Part shown: one piece after another, positions 8,526-17,535 of the stretch
How the letters are laid out: every line of letters starts with the position of its first letter
Position numbering within the stretch: position 1 is the stretch's first letter
Assembly (NCBI RefSeq): GCF_024723825.1
Contig: NZ_JANQBQ010000001.1
Span: 620,001 to 684,000, forward strand
Direction of reading: 5' to 3'
Source of the DNA: Romboutsia lituseburensis
GTDB lineage: Bacteria; Bacillota; Clostridia; Peptostreptococcales; Peptostreptococcaceae
DNA length: 64,000 nt
Translations under genes and position numbers: made by a program
The notes under the pieces: model-generated
What the model was told of the DNA's origin: nothing
The model's database searches: none
What the model saw: the letters and a program-made list of their open reading frames with translations, nothing else

Positions 8526-10068
8526 TCACCATCTTCTTTAAAGCCTTAATATCCTCTAAAATACTCATCTCAAGCTTCTCAAGCTTCTCCATAATCACCT
8601 CAGAAGCTTCATAAACAACTTCCTCATACTCAATTTCTTTATACTTGTTAATACTTAAATCATAGCCATTATCAACAATCTCACTCTTATCAACAAAGAA
8701 CCACTTATCTTCCTTAGTCGGCTCAAGTTCCTTATCATCCATACACTTTCTAAAACTATCTATAATATCAGGTATATCATTAGCTTCTATCTCATTTCTC
8801 TTATCATCTAAGCTATATCCATCAGCTTGCATATCATAAAACCAAACCTTGTCAGTTTGTCCACCCTTAGTAAATATAAGTATACCAGTAGACACCCCAG
8901 CATAAGGTTTAAACACACCACTAGGCATAGATATAACTGCTCTTAACTCACACTCTTCAATAATCTTTTTTCTAACATCTTTATGAGCTTTAGATGAACC
9001 AAATAGCACACCATCTGGAACTATTACAGCACCTCTACCACCCATATCAAGTATTCTATCTATAAGTGCTAAGAATAATAATTCAGTCTTTTTAGTTTTA
9101 ACAACACTTCTTAAACTCTTGTTTATATCACCTTCGTCTATACTTCCCTTAAACGGAGGATTCGCTAGTACTAATGAATATTTATCTTCTTCATCATATT
9201 GACTAGATAGTGCATCAACTTGAGTTATTTGAGGATTTTCTATACCATGAAGCATTAAGTTCATAGCTGCTATTCTAAACATAGATGGGTCAAATTCAGT
9301 AGCATTAAACATCTTATTTTTATAATGCTCCCATCCATCACTATCTATCATATCCCCTATCTTATCGTGAAGTATTCCTTCTTCATCAGTAAATACACTA
9401 TCCTTATCAGTATACTTTCTTAATATATACTCACTAGCACTTACTAAAAATCCTGCCGTACCACAAGATGGGTCTGTAATTACGTCTCTTATATCTGGAT
9501 CCATAAGCTCCACCATCATATTTATTATATGTCTTGGTGTTCTAAACTGACCATTTACACCTGCTGTTGCTAGTTTTGATAATAGATATTCATATAAATC
9601 ACCGTTTGTATCATTATCATCTAAGTTTATAGAGCTTATTAGTTGAACTGCTTCATATAATAAACTTGGCTTTTGTATTAAAAACACAGCATCTTTCATT
9701 TGATCTGCAAATATACTATTATCATCTGAATATGATTTTAAAAATGGGAATACTTTATCTTGCATATTTTTAAAACTAGCTTCAGAATCATAATGAACAA
9801 ACTCCGACCATCTTAAATTATCACTATTTAAGTTAAGTCTATTTACTTCACTTTCATCCATAGCTTGTATGTATTTTTCAAATACTGTAGTATATGGCTT
9901 TTTTATTCTTTTTGCTTTCTTTTCTTTTGATATTTCCGCATCATCTAATTTTTTTATAAATAATAGATATGATATTTGCTCTACAACAGTTAGGGGATTT
10001 GATATTCCTCCTGACCAAAAGCTATCCCATAATCTATCTATTTTACTTTTTATTTCTGAATTAAGCAT
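8512..10068 (-). CDS. hsdM: Type I restriction methylase subunit HsdM
   Basis: 518 residues. The N-terminal HsdM helical domain starts with a region like DRLWDSFWSGG. The N6-adenine methyltransferase motifs are clear: motif I DPSCGTAGF at 199-207 for S-adenosylmethionine, and catalytic motif IV NPPF at 303-306. The C-terminus is helical and contacts HsdS. HsdM2S methylates adenines in the HsdS target, protecting host DNA. It lies downstream of a retropepsin-like gene and overlaps hsdS. Confidence 0.95.
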   Translation of the reverse strand: MLNSEIKSKIDRLWDSFWSGGISNPLTVVEQISYLLFIKKLDDAEISKEKKAKRIKKPYTTVFEKYIQAMDESEVNRLNLNSDNLRWSEFVHYDSEASFKNMQDKVFPFLKSYSDDNSIFADQMKDAVFLIQKPSLLYEAVQLISSINLDDNDTNGDLYEYLLSKLATAGVNGQFRTPRHIINMMVELMDPDIRDVITDPSCGTAGFLVSASEYILRKYTDKDSVFTDEEGILHDKIGDMIDSDGWEHYKNKMFNATEFDPSMFRIAAMNLMLHGIENPQITQVDALSSQYDEEDKYSLVLANPPFKGSIDEGDINKSLRSVVKTKKTELLFLALIDRILDMGGRGAVIVPDGVLFGSSKAHKDVRKKIIEECELRAVISMPSGVFKPYAGVSTGILIFTKGGQTDKVWFYDMQADGYSLDDKRNEIEANDIPDIIDSFRKCMDDKELEPTKEDKWFFVDKSEIVDNGYDLSINKYKEIEYEEVVYEASEVIMEKLEKLEMSILEDIKALKKMVNGHE

Positions 10069-10095
10069 TATTTCCCTCTTTCTACTTCTTTATGT

Positions 10096-10482
10096 TTATT
10101 TTTTCACCATTGTATTATCTACTAAGTCAATTACTATATTTGCACTTTTTAAAAAGTCCAAACCTAATAATCCATTTACTCTTTCCTCTGGATCAATTTC
10201 TCCAAAGTCTATTCTTATATTATCTACACATATATCTTTACAAGAAACTTTATCTATTAGCTTTCTTACTGAATAACCTATTGTTCCACCATATCCAGAT
10301 GCTCTTACAATAGTATCATCTTCACTAAATCCAACATTCATCTCTTCTAAGTATTCAGGTATTATTATTGTATGTGATGCTCCAGTATCAACTATAACAT
10401 CTTTTACTATTATAGTTTTACCTTCGTGACTTAGTTCTAAGTCTGTATATAAAAGACCATTTTTAAACTCTATTTTTTGCAT
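10096..10482 (-). CDS. Retropepsin-like aspartic protease
   Basis: 128 residues, the size of a single retropepsin subunit, which must dimerise to form one active site. The catalytic motif is VIVDTGASHTII (D-T-G-A at about residues 32-35). The second family hallmark, hydrophobic then GLLGLDFL, is near residue 105. There is no signal peptide or membrane segment, so it is cytosolic. AGGTATG lies before the ATG. It is preceded with one base of spacing by the 81-residue gene and followed 27 bases later by hsdM, so it is in the same operon as the type I R-M genes. Its substrate is unknown. Confidence 0.8.
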   Translation of the reverse strand: MQKIEFKNGLLYTDLELSHEGKTIIVKDVIVDTGASHTIIIPEYLEEMNVGFSEDDTIVRASGYGGTIGYSVRKLIDKVSCKDICVDNIRIDFGEIDPEERVNGLLGLDFLKSANIVIDLVDNTMVKK

Positions 10483-10483
10483 T

Positions 10484-10729
10484 TTACATACCTCTTCTGA
10501 TTCCTATATTTCTGACCACATCTATTATAAAGTTTTCATTTTTAGTACTATATACTACTTGCTTATTTTTACATTTTATAAATTCTCTCATAGCCTCTTT
10601 ATCATCACTTATAGCTTTTATAACGGCTACTTCATCTACATATTCTTTTTCACCTACTATATGAGATTCTAAGATTTCAAGCTTAACAAACTTATTAGGA
10701 TATAAGTTTCTTACTTCTTCCCATTTCAT
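10484..10729 (-). CDS. Small conserved protein paired with the retropepsin
   Basis: 81 residues, starting MKWEEVRNLYPNKFVKLEIL and containing a short alpha/beta region (EYVDEVAVIKAISDDKEAMREF). No known catalytic motif is visible. In clostridia such a protein often precedes a retropepsin-like gene, which I recall as a family association but cannot check here. The tight spacing to the protease implies a joint function, for example a substrate or regulator of it. It lies between hsdR and hsdM in one operon. Confidence 0.7.
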   Translation of the reverse strand: MKWEEVRNLYPNKFVKLEILESHIVGEKEYVDEVAVIKAISDDKEAMREFIKCKNKQVVYSTKNENFIIDVVRNIGIRRGM

Positions 10730-10765
10730 AATATCACCTCAATTTTTTATTTTAAGCAATATGTA

Positions 10766-13700
10766 TTAAGCATATATATCATCTTCTTCTGCTTTATATG
10801 GTTCTATTAAATCAAATACTTCATCACAAAGTTTTTCATTAAATATTCCATCTATACCATCTTTACTTAGTGTTGTATATTTTCCTTCATATAATGATGC
10901 AAATGATATTCCTCTGTTTTTTAGTATATCATCTTTTATCATTTTAATCATATTCATTTGCTTTACGTTCATTTTAGAGTGATGTGTATTTATAAATTCA
11001 TCAAATTTAGTATTTAATTCTTCTTCATCTACTCCTACAAATTTTCTAATTATACCTATAACATCTTCCTTGCTTACATGAGCTTTTTTTGATAATTCAT
11101 CTAAACTAAATTCTATTTTACCAGTATTAAATATATCATAGATAGAGTCTAGTTCTTTAGTTGTTATTTCTTTACCTTTTCTTATCTTTTGAATAACTAG
11201 ATTCATATTCATTTCTTCTTCTAAAGATTTTTTTACTCTTTCTATATAAGCGTCAACATTTACTTGTCCATAATTATCACTTGTTTCTATATCTTTTACT
11301 AACATAGTACTATCTTTTATATCTATCTCTACAAATGTCTTAGAATTTTTAGACTTATATTTCATTAAATCTCTTAAAAGTAATCTTATTTCTTCTAGCT
11401 CTTTGTAGTTTAGACTTCCCCACTTTTCTATTTTGAGAAGCTCTTTTACATAATCACGAACTCCATTAAATTGATTCATAGTCGTATTAAGCCTAGATAA
11501 ATCTCCTACAACTTTTGATACATGAGTAATTATTTTAGGATCCTCATTTATTTTTAATATCTGCATTTTATACATTGAGTTATCAAATAGTATAGCATCT
11601 CTATGTTCACTTACATCTACCCAGCTCATTAGTGGAGCTATATTTTTCATCAATTTATCTATTAAGTTTTTATCTATATTTGCCCATACTTTATCGGGTT
11701 TTAATGATTCTATAAGTTTTTTATTTTTTCTTATTTCTACTGATTTTTCTGGTAGAGAGTCTATATCTTCTCTTATTAGATTTACTATGTTATTTACTTC
11801 TTCTTCTAAACTTTCAGATTTTAATATTTCTAAAAGTTTTACTCTACTTTCAAATCTAGTTTGAAGTGATGATTTAGCTTCTCTTGGAACTATACCTTCT
11901 GGTTTTTCTTCAAAGAACTCAAAGTTTTGCCAATGGTCAAATATATAAAATTCTTCTTTATCTTCACCATCACCAAATAGATCTGGGCAAAGTCTTGTTC
12001 CTCTACCTATCATTTGTAAAAACTTAACTTTTGAATATATTGGCTTAGCAAATACTAAATTTACTACTTCTGGAACGTCTACTCCTGTATCTAGCATATC
12101 TACTGATATTGCAATTTTAGGTCTTTGTTCTTCTTTAAATCTTTTAAGTACATCATCTTTATTTTTTATATCTGAATGTATTATAGCTGCTAAATCACCA
12201 TTATATTGAGGATACATTTCATCAAATAGTTTTAAAAGTAATGTTGCATGATTTTTATTTTTAGCAAATACTATAGTTTTACCTATTTCATCTTTTACTT
12301 TAATTCCATTTTCCATTAAGTTTTGTAGTATTTTTCTATTTGTATCTTTGTTACTTACAAATTCCTCTAAAGCATTTTTATCAAAATCTATTTGTTCCTC
12401 ATCTAGTCCATTTTCTTCTAAATCTCTTTTTTGATCTTCATTTAAATTATTCCATCTTATACCTTTTCTTAAAAACTCCGTTGAAGCATCTTTAGCTCTA
12501 TATTTTAATAGATACTGTGGTCTGTGATTTACAGCTTCTTCGTATGAATAAGAAAATGTCGGGTCTTTATCACCACAATCAAAGCATGTAAATGTATTTC
12601 TATTTATAAATCCTACTGGTGTTGCTGTAAGTCCTACTATATAAGCATCAAAGTAATTTACGATATCTTTATATACTTTATATATACTTCTATGGGCTTC
12701 GTCACATATTATAAGGTCAAAGAAACCTACACTAAATTCATGGTAATAATTTATCATTGTTTGATAAGTTGAGAAGTATAATACTGATTCTCTATCTTGT
12801 GATGTTTTTGATGTTATTCTCATTTGTGGGGTATTTGGCATAAATGTTTTGAAACTACTTTTATCTCTACTTGCTTGTTTCACTAGCTCATCTCTATCAG
12901 CTAAAAATAATACTCTTTTTACATGATTAGCTTCTATCATACCTTTTACTAGAGATATTGCTGTTCTCGTTTTACCACATCCTGTTGCCATTACTACTAG
13001 AGATTTTCTATGCCCTTTTTCAAACTTTTCATATACACTTTTTATACCTTCTATTTGGTAGCTTCTACCACTTATATTTGTATCTATTTCAATACTACTA
13101 AGAAGTCTTTTGTTTTTATGTTTAAACATTTCATACTCTAAGTCTTCTAAGGTATAAAATCCCCATACAAGTCTTGGAGCACTATATTTATCATCCCACA
13201 TATACGTTTCGTATCCATTTGTGAAGTATATTATAGGTCTTATACCAGTTTGTGCTTCTATACCATCTGCATAAGATTTAGCTTGTTGTTGACCTACATA
13301 TGGATCTACCATAGTTCTTTTAGCTTCTACTACTGCTATAGGGTTTTCTTTTTTGTCTAGTAATACATAATCAGCAAATCCTACTTTACCATTTTCACCT
13401 TTGTAGTTTTCTATTTTATATTCTTTAACTACTTTACTACCACAAACTTCCCACCCTGCTTGTTCAAGCAGTACATCTATTAGTTTTTTTCTAGTTTGAA
13501 CTTCATTTAAGTCAAGCTCATCTTCTACTTTTTTAAGTTCTATATAATTACTTATTATAGAAGTTTCCTTTAACTCTTCTTTTACTTCTTCTATCTCTTT
13601 TTTATTATCTTCTTCTATTTCTTCAACTTCTTTTTTGTAGTCATCTATCTTATAAACTTTTTTAGACCCTGATTTTGGCATTTTAAATTTGAGTGGAAGT

Positions 13701-14074
13701 ATAGACTTGTCCTTAGTTGCATTTATATAAAACCAAGCACTTATTTTTACCATTGCAATTAAAGCTTCTTTAGCTTTATCTTTATCATCCATAGCTTCAT
13801 GCATTGCTTTATTACCATGAAGTCTCACTATATTAAACCAATCTGGTATAGATTGATTGATGTTTACTGTTCTTAGCTTTTTTATTTTATCATCTTGAGT
13901 TGCAAATCTATCTATTTCTATTTTTAAAGCTGCTAATACTAAATCTATTAATTGTTCCCCTAGTATTCTAGTCTTTAGCATAGAAGCATTTGGATCGGTT
14001 ACTATATATGTTTCTGCTTGCATTCCTAATTTTTTTAGATTCGACCATCTATCTAAAAAATAAAAATTTGACAT
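10766..14074 (-). CDS. hsdR: Type I restriction endonuclease subunit HsdR
   Basis: 1102 residues. Residues 1-120 are a DUF4145-like helical domain. A charged linker (about 145-185) leads to the PD-(D/E)XK nuclease: D235 followed by E250-A-K252. The SF2 motor has Walker A ATGCGKT at 363-369, DEAH at 458-461, the GLTATP motif III, and MIGRGTR as motif VI. HsdR translocates and cuts DNA carrying unmodified HsdS targets. A good AAAGGGGAG ribosome binding site precedes the start. It is the first gene of hsdR-81aa-retropepsin-hsdM-hsdS. Confidence 0.95.
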   Translation of the reverse strand: MSNFYFLDRWSNLKKLGMQAETYIVTDPNASMLKTRILGEQLIDLVLAALKIEIDRFATQDDKIKKLRTVNINQSIPDWFNIVRLHGNKAMHEAMDDKDKAKEALIAMVKISAWFYINATKDKSILPLKFKMPKSGSKKVYKIDDYKKEVEEIEEDNKKEIEEVKEELKETSIISNYIELKKVEDELDLNEVQTRKKLIDVLLEQAGWEVCGSKVVKEYKIENYKGENGKVGFADYVLLDKKENPIAVVEAKRTMVDPYVGQQQAKSYADGIEAQTGIRPIIYFTNGYETYMWDDKYSAPRLVWGFYTLEDLEYEMFKHKNKRLLSSIEIDTNISGRSYQIEGIKSVYEKFEKGHRKSLVVMATGCGKTRTAISLVKGMIEANHVKRVLFLADRDELVKQASRDKSSFKTFMPNTPQMRITSKTSQDRESVLYFSTYQTMINYYHEFSVGFFDLIICDEAHRSIYKVYKDIVNYFDAYIVGLTATPVGFINRNTFTCFDCGDKDPTFSYSYEEAVNHRPQYLLKYRAKDASTEFLRKGIRWNNLNEDQKRDLEENGLDEEQIDFDKNALEEFVSNKDTNRKILQNLMENGIKVKDEIGKTIVFAKNKNHATLLLKLFDEMYPQYNGDLAAIIHSDIKNKDDVLKRFKEEQRPKIAISVDMLDTGVDVPEVVNLVFAKPIYSKVKFLQMIGRGTRLCPDLFGDGEDKEEFYIFDHWQNFEFFEEKPEGIVPREAKSSLQTRFESRVKLLEILKSESLEEEVNNIVNLIREDIDSLPEKSVEIRKNKKLIESLKPDKVWANIDKNLIDKLMKNIAPLMSWVDVSEHRDAILFDNSMYKMQILKINEDPKIITHVSKVVGDLSRLNTTMNQFNGVRDYVKELLKIEKWGSLNYKELEEIRLLLRDLMKYKSKNSKTFVEIDIKDSTMLVKDIETSDNYGQVNVDAYIERVKKSLEEEMNMNLVIQKIRKGKEITTKELDSIYDIFNTGKIEFSLDELSKKAHVSKEDVIGIIRKFVGVDEEELNTKFDEFINTHHSKMNVKQMNMIKMIKDDILKNRGISFASLYEGKYTTLSKDGIDGIFNEKLCDEVFDLIEPYKAEEDDIYA

Positions 14075-14099
14075 TTTTTAAATTCTCCCCTTTTTATTT

Positions 14100-14381
14100 T
14101 ATAATATTTCAATTTATGATATTTACATAAATATTATTATATCATCTACATGTACTTTATAGTTAAAATATATTGATTAAACTCTCTAGTTTATATTTTA
14201 ATGAGCTTGATTTTCAGATCAAATTTATTAACTTTACTTCGACAAATAAATTATGAACGTAAAAAAAATTAGTTATGAACTTTAAAACTATTTTAGTTAT
14301 AAATTAGCCTATTTTTTGCAACTAAAAGAGTTGACGCATGAATAACATCTTCACGCTCCAACTCTTTTGTTATAACATATA
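14100..14381. other. Intergenic region with hairpin and a DUF2922 start relic
   Basis: Two things stand out. At 14253-14297 a copy of the first bases of the DUF2922 gene (real copy at 15322) is recognisable, with TTAGTTATGAACTTTAAAACT shared; it is out of frame and short, so it is a relic. At 14324-14368 an inverted repeat (AAAAGAGTTG / CAACTCTTTT), with further partial pairing inside, lies just after the stop of the Mor-like gene and may end that transcript. Confidence 0.5.
14324..14368 (-). terminator. Long hairpin after the Mor-like gene
   Basis: AAAAGAGTTG and CAACTCTTTT form a 10-bp stem. Inside it GACGCATGAA and TTCACGCTCC pair imperfectly, giving an extended hairpin. It sits 14 bases past the stop codon of the minus-strand Mor-like gene. 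The T tract is weak on that strand, so termination is likely but not certain. Confidence 0.45.
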
Positions 14382-14642
14382 TTAAGCTTTTTTATAATTA
14401 ATAATATTTCTAACTTGCATTTCAGTTATACCAAATCTTCTTGCCAAGTTCTTGTAATTTCCATCAAAGTTTTCCTTAATCAATTTATTCCTAAACGACT
14501 TAACAACACTATTTTCACTAGGTATATAAACATTGCCTCCACCAGCTAATTTTATCAATTCTTTCACATTTTCAATACCAATAGTATCTATAATATCACC
14601 TAGTGATTCTGGTAGATCTTCTTTAGTTAAATATTCTAACAT
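14382..14642 (-). CDS. Mor-type transcription activator family protein
   Basis: 86 residues matching the pattern of short clostridial Mor-family proteins: DLPESLGDIIDTIGIENVKELI, then GGGNVYIPS and a C-terminal helix-turn-helix (NYKNLARRFGITEMQVRNII). Phage Mu Mor activates middle transcription; the small clostridial relatives are usually found near mobile elements. A GGAGG lies 7 bases before the ATG. It is alone on the minus strand between hsdR and the divergent DUF1659 cassette. Confidence 0.75.
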   Translation of the reverse strand: MLEYLTKEDLPESLGDIIDTIGIENVKELIKLAGGGNVYIPSENSVVKSFRNKLIKENFDGNYKNLARRFGITEMQVRNIINYKKA

Positions 14643-14938
14643 AAAGTACCTCCATATTTAATTCTAAATATCTATATAATATATACGTTTATAATACCCC
14701 CTAATCCTCTTTATTTCAACATTTATAAAATATATCATCTAAATAAACTACTTTACATTAATTCATCATATTGTTTTTTTTATTGAACAACTTTAGATTA
14801 TAAAACCATTTTTCTACTATGTATTAAAATTCTTTTTTCAAAAACTTTTATAAAAAGTTTTAATATATTCTAAAATTCTAAATCCTTATACTTATCTCAA
14901 GAAGCAAACAACTTCTAAAAACTAAGGAGGTATTTATT
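14643..14938. promoter_or_regulatory. Divergent intergenic region, Mor-like / DUF1659
   Basis: About 300 AT-rich bases between divergent genes, so promoters for both must lie here. A strong ribosome binding site (AAGGAGG, 14922 onward) precedes the plus-strand gene. I do not see a clear -35/-10 pair that I would single out. Confidence 0.4.
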
Positions 14939-15160
14939 ATGGCAATATCAACTAAAAATCCATCAGGATTAAAATTAAAATTTCAAACAGGTACAGATCC
15001 TATAACTCAAAAAGTTATAGTAAAGACTAAGACTTACTCAAATTTAAAACCATCAGCATCTAATGATGATGTATACGAAGTAGGAGAAATATTAGCTTCA
15101 CTTCAAGGACATTCTTTATTAGAAATAGCTAAAATTGACAATACAACTCTATCAGCATAG
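14939..15160 (+). CDS. DUF1659 family protein
   Basis: 73 residues, the usual length of DUF1659 proteins. It starts MAISTKNPSGLKLKFQTG, then a repeat-like hydrophilic stretch, and ends with a predicted helix (DDVYEVGEILASLQGHSLLEI). Function is unknown for the family. In clostridia and bacilli it is normally followed by DUF2922 and YvrJ, as here. The start has AAGGAGG at ideal spacing. Confidence 0.85.
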   Translation: MAISTKNPSGLKLKFQTGTDPITQKVIVKTKTYSNLKPSASNDDVYEVGEILASLQGHSLLEIAKIDNTTLSA

Positions 15161-15173
15161 AAGTTAATATACT

Positions 15174-15217
15174 TTTGAGCAATTTGAAAGATAACTTTAG
15201 ATAATCAGTTGCTCAAA
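15174..15217 (+). terminator. Hairpin after the DUF1659 gene
   Basis: TTTGAGCAA and TTGCTCAAA form a 9-bp inverted repeat 14 bases after the stop. There is no long T tract, so it could be an attenuator or processing site rather than a full terminator. TTGCTCAAA occurs again at 15292-15300 at the end of the GC-rich repeat. Confidence 0.4.
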
Positions 15218-15235
15218 CTTAAATTTATATAAAAT

Positions 15236-15300
15236 TCGCTTTACTCATTTCGCCAACGATACAATCCTCGCTCACGCGTCGGTTGCATCCGTTGCTCAAA
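15236..15300. repeat. GC-rich hairpin repeat, copy A
   Basis: A block much richer in GC than its surroundings. CAACGATACAATCC and GGTTGCATCCGTTG pair as an imperfect hairpin around TCGCTCACGCGTC. It shares CGCCAACGA and TCCGTTGCT with copy B at 21531-21597. It lies just upstream of the DUF2922 ribosome binding site. Confidence 0.55.
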
Positions 15301-15321
15301 TAAAAATTGGAGGTATTTATC

Positions 15322-15549
15322 ATGGATATAAAAAAGAAATTAGTTATGAACTTTAAAACTGTTTTAGGTAAAAAGGTAGCTTTATCAGTAGATAATCCTA
15401 GAGAGGATTTAAATGAATCAGAAATAAAGACTGCTATGGAAAATATATTATCTAAAAATATATTTACATCAAATGGTGATGATTTGGTTGCTTTTGTTGA
15501 TGCTAAAGTAGTTGAAACTGGAACTACTGATTATGATTTAAAATTATAA
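15322..15549 (+). CDS. DUF2922 family protein
   Basis: 75 residues starting MDIKKKLVMNF, followed by the family's typical LGKKVALSVDNPREDL and a C-terminal AKVVETGTTDYDL. The ATG at 15322 is chosen because GGAGG lies 8 bases upstream; the TTG at 15307 precedes that site. Function is unknown. It is the second gene of the DUF1659-DUF2922-YvrJ cassette. Confidence 0.85.
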   Translation: MDIKKKLVMNFKTVLGKKVALSVDNPREDLNESEIKTAMENILSKNIFTSNGDDLVAFVDAKVVETGTTDYDLKL

Positions 15550-15557
15550 TCAAATTT

Positions 15558-15610
15558 AAAGACTATGTTAAGATTCTAAATTTTTTAGACCTTTATCATA
15601 GTCTTTTTTT
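15558..15610 (+). terminator. Intrinsic terminator after DUF2922
   Basis: AAAGACTATG and CATAGTCTTT pair across about 30 bases and are followed by a run of seven or more Ts. The same outer stem is reused in the terminator at 59127-59170. Confidence 0.7.
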
Positions 15611-15643
15611 AAACATATATTATTAATTGAAAGGATGATATTT

Positions 15644-15790
15644 ATGTATTCAGAAATTCAAACTTTAATAGCTTCTGTAGGTTTCCCAATAGCTATTAGC
15701 ATGTATTTGCTTGTTAGGATTGAAGGAAAGCTTCAGACTCTATCTGATAGTATTAATGAATTATCTAAAAATATATTAAGTATGAAATAG
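15644..15790 (+). CDS. YvrJ family membrane peptide
   Basis: A 48-residue gene. One hydrophobic segment (SVGFPIAISMYLLV) near the N-terminus is followed by a charged helix (RIEGKLQTLSDSINELSKNI). This is the YvrJ family layout. AAGGATG lies 8 bases before the ATG. It completes the DUF1659-DUF2922-YvrJ set, though a terminator separates it from DUF2922. A role in holin-like or membrane function has been guessed for such peptides; nothing here proves it. Confidence 0.75.
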   Translation: MYSEIQTLIASVGFPIAISMYLLVRIEGKLQTLSDSINELSKNILSMK

Positions 15791-15916
15791 ATTTTATTAT
15801 AAATATCAAGTAAACTAAAGCTATATTTTGATGATTCAGGCTGCTTAATATTTATCTCTTTTGAGATTTTACGATATTTAAACGCTCAATTTTGGCTTTG
15901 TATTTAATTTATGAAA

Positions 15917-15947
15917 AAGAGATATTAATTTTTTATTAATATCTCTT
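15917..15947. terminator. Perfect hairpin between YvrJ and the PLD nuclease
   Basis: AAGAGATATTAAT and ATTAATATCTCTT form a perfect 13-bp stem with a five-T loop. It lies between convergent genes (YvrJ plus strand, PLD nuclease minus strand) and may act on both strands. Confidence 0.5.
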
Positions 15948-16061
15948 GAATAAACTATATAATATAAAATCTATCTAATTAGTTGCAACATCTTATGTTA
16001 TTATTTAAAGTATCATATTAAATAAAATTTTTATACAACATGATACTAAGCTTAATAAAAT

Positions 16062-17246
16062 TTAATCAACATTAATTATTCCATACTCCTTGATTAAACT
16101 ATCTAGCTTATCATCTAGAAAAGATTTAGCTACCGATGTAATTCTTATATGAGATTTTTGATGATGTCTTTTTCTTATATCCTCTTGTTTTAGGTTTCGA
16201 CCTATTGTATTAGGGTATAAATTTGTGCCTAATTCCATTATAACTGTATTTAATGATATACCATTGACTATTTCTGTATCTATTATCTCTATATCATATA
16301 ATTCAACATAATATGGATATCTCTCTAACAATACATTTCCAATTCTATCAACGTCATCAGTTACATTAGTTTCTAAATATCCGTAGCTTTTTGCTCTCCC
16401 AATTATTATTGGAATTGCATTTCCTTTTTCATCATAACTTAAAACAGATAAATATATTCTAGCACCACGCTCTATACTTCTTGGCTTCCTAGGGAAATGA
16501 TTTGTGTATACACCTTTAGATTTTAGCTTTTTAGGAAAATATTTATAATTATTATCCCATCTATTTTCTCCTGTACCTTCAAATTTAATCCAAGCTATTT
16601 CATTACTTTCTTCTAATTCTTTCTTTAGAAACTGCTCAACCAAGTCTATTTCTTTCTGATCTATATCTTTTCTTAATTTACTGATATCAGCTCCCCATTT
16701 TTTGTTATTAGTAAATTTAACTAATCTATCTTTTCTATTCTTAAATATATTATCTGTAAGTTCAAACTCTTCTCTAATTTTATTAAGGGTTATCTCCCAA
16801 CTACCACTGCACTTTATACTTTGAATTAATTCTTCAAAGTAATCATTAAGATTCTTTAACAATTCATACTCATCTTCTATTGCTAGTGAAAGTTCATGGT
16901 TACTCTTAAACCCACCAATTGTAAAATTGGCTGAACCTATAATTCCAAAATTATCATCTACTAAATACAATTTACTATGTAAATCCTTTAGCCCATACAA
17001 AGTTACATTGGACTCCTTTAATATTTTTAATGCATCTAAACTACTTACTCCTTCTAAAAAATCCTGTCTGTAAAACCTTGTAATTATGATACATTCACAT
17101 TTAGGATTCTCTTTCATAAATTGTGCTATTATTTTAGATGTACTTAATCCTATAAACGGGCTTATTATTTTTATACTTTTATTAACACACTTTAATGCAT
17201 TTTTAAAGCTTAGCATATGTTCCCTTGTCAGTAATTCTATAGACAT
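16062..17246 (-). CDS. PLD-family restriction-type nuclease
   Basis: 394 residues. The N-terminal half is a phospholipase-D-like fold with one HKD-type active site: LHSKLYLVDDNFGIIGSANFT at about residues 92-112, giving H, K and the following S-x-N. The preceding CIIITRF segment is typical of PLD nucleases. The C-terminal half resembles the NgoFVII-type restriction domain region, with GARIYLSVLSYD. One HKD per chain suggests a dimer. It is a single gene with no methylase beside it. The genes on either side are mobile or phage-derived, so an anti-phage role is plausible but unproven. Confidence 0.7.
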   Translation of the reverse strand: MSIELLTREHMLSFKNALKCVNKSIKIISPFIGLSTSKIIAQFMKENPKCECIIITRFYRQDFLEGVSSLDALKILKESNVTLYGLKDLHSKLYLVDDNFGIIGSANFTIGGFKSNHELSLAIEDEYELLKNLNDYFEELIQSIKCSGSWEITLNKIREEFELTDNIFKNRKDRLVKFTNNKKWGADISKLRKDIDQKEIDLVEQFLKKELEESNEIAWIKFEGTGENRWDNNYKYFPKKLKSKGVYTNHFPRKPRSIERGARIYLSVLSYDEKGNAIPIIIGRAKSYGYLETNVTDDVDRIGNVLLERYPYYVELYDIEIIDTEIVNGISLNTVIMELGTNLYPNTIGRNLKQEDIRKRHHQKSHIRITSVAKSFLDDKLDSLIKEYGIINVD

Positions 17247-17322
17247 AAATTTTTCCCCCTCTATTTATTCCTCCTTATACTATACCCTATCATCATATTA
17301 TATTTTATTTTATCTAATTTAA

Positions 17323-17535
17323 TTACTTATTCTAAGTTATTCAACCTATTGAGCTATTCTCTTTTAAATAATTATGAAAAAAGTATGTTTAGCACATAAT
17401 ACATATCTTGTTTAAATAATCTTGATGACATTTTCTACAAATATTATCTTAGAAGCTTTTACTTCCGATAACTTAAATAAGTATTCTTTTGTATAATATT
17501 TTTTATTTATCATACTTTGTACATTCCTAACCTTT
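17323..17535. other. Intergenic region
   Basis: About 210 AT-rich bases between the PLD nuclease promoter region and the end of the phage helicase loader gene. No hairpin, repeat or open frame that I would support. Confidence 0.3.
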
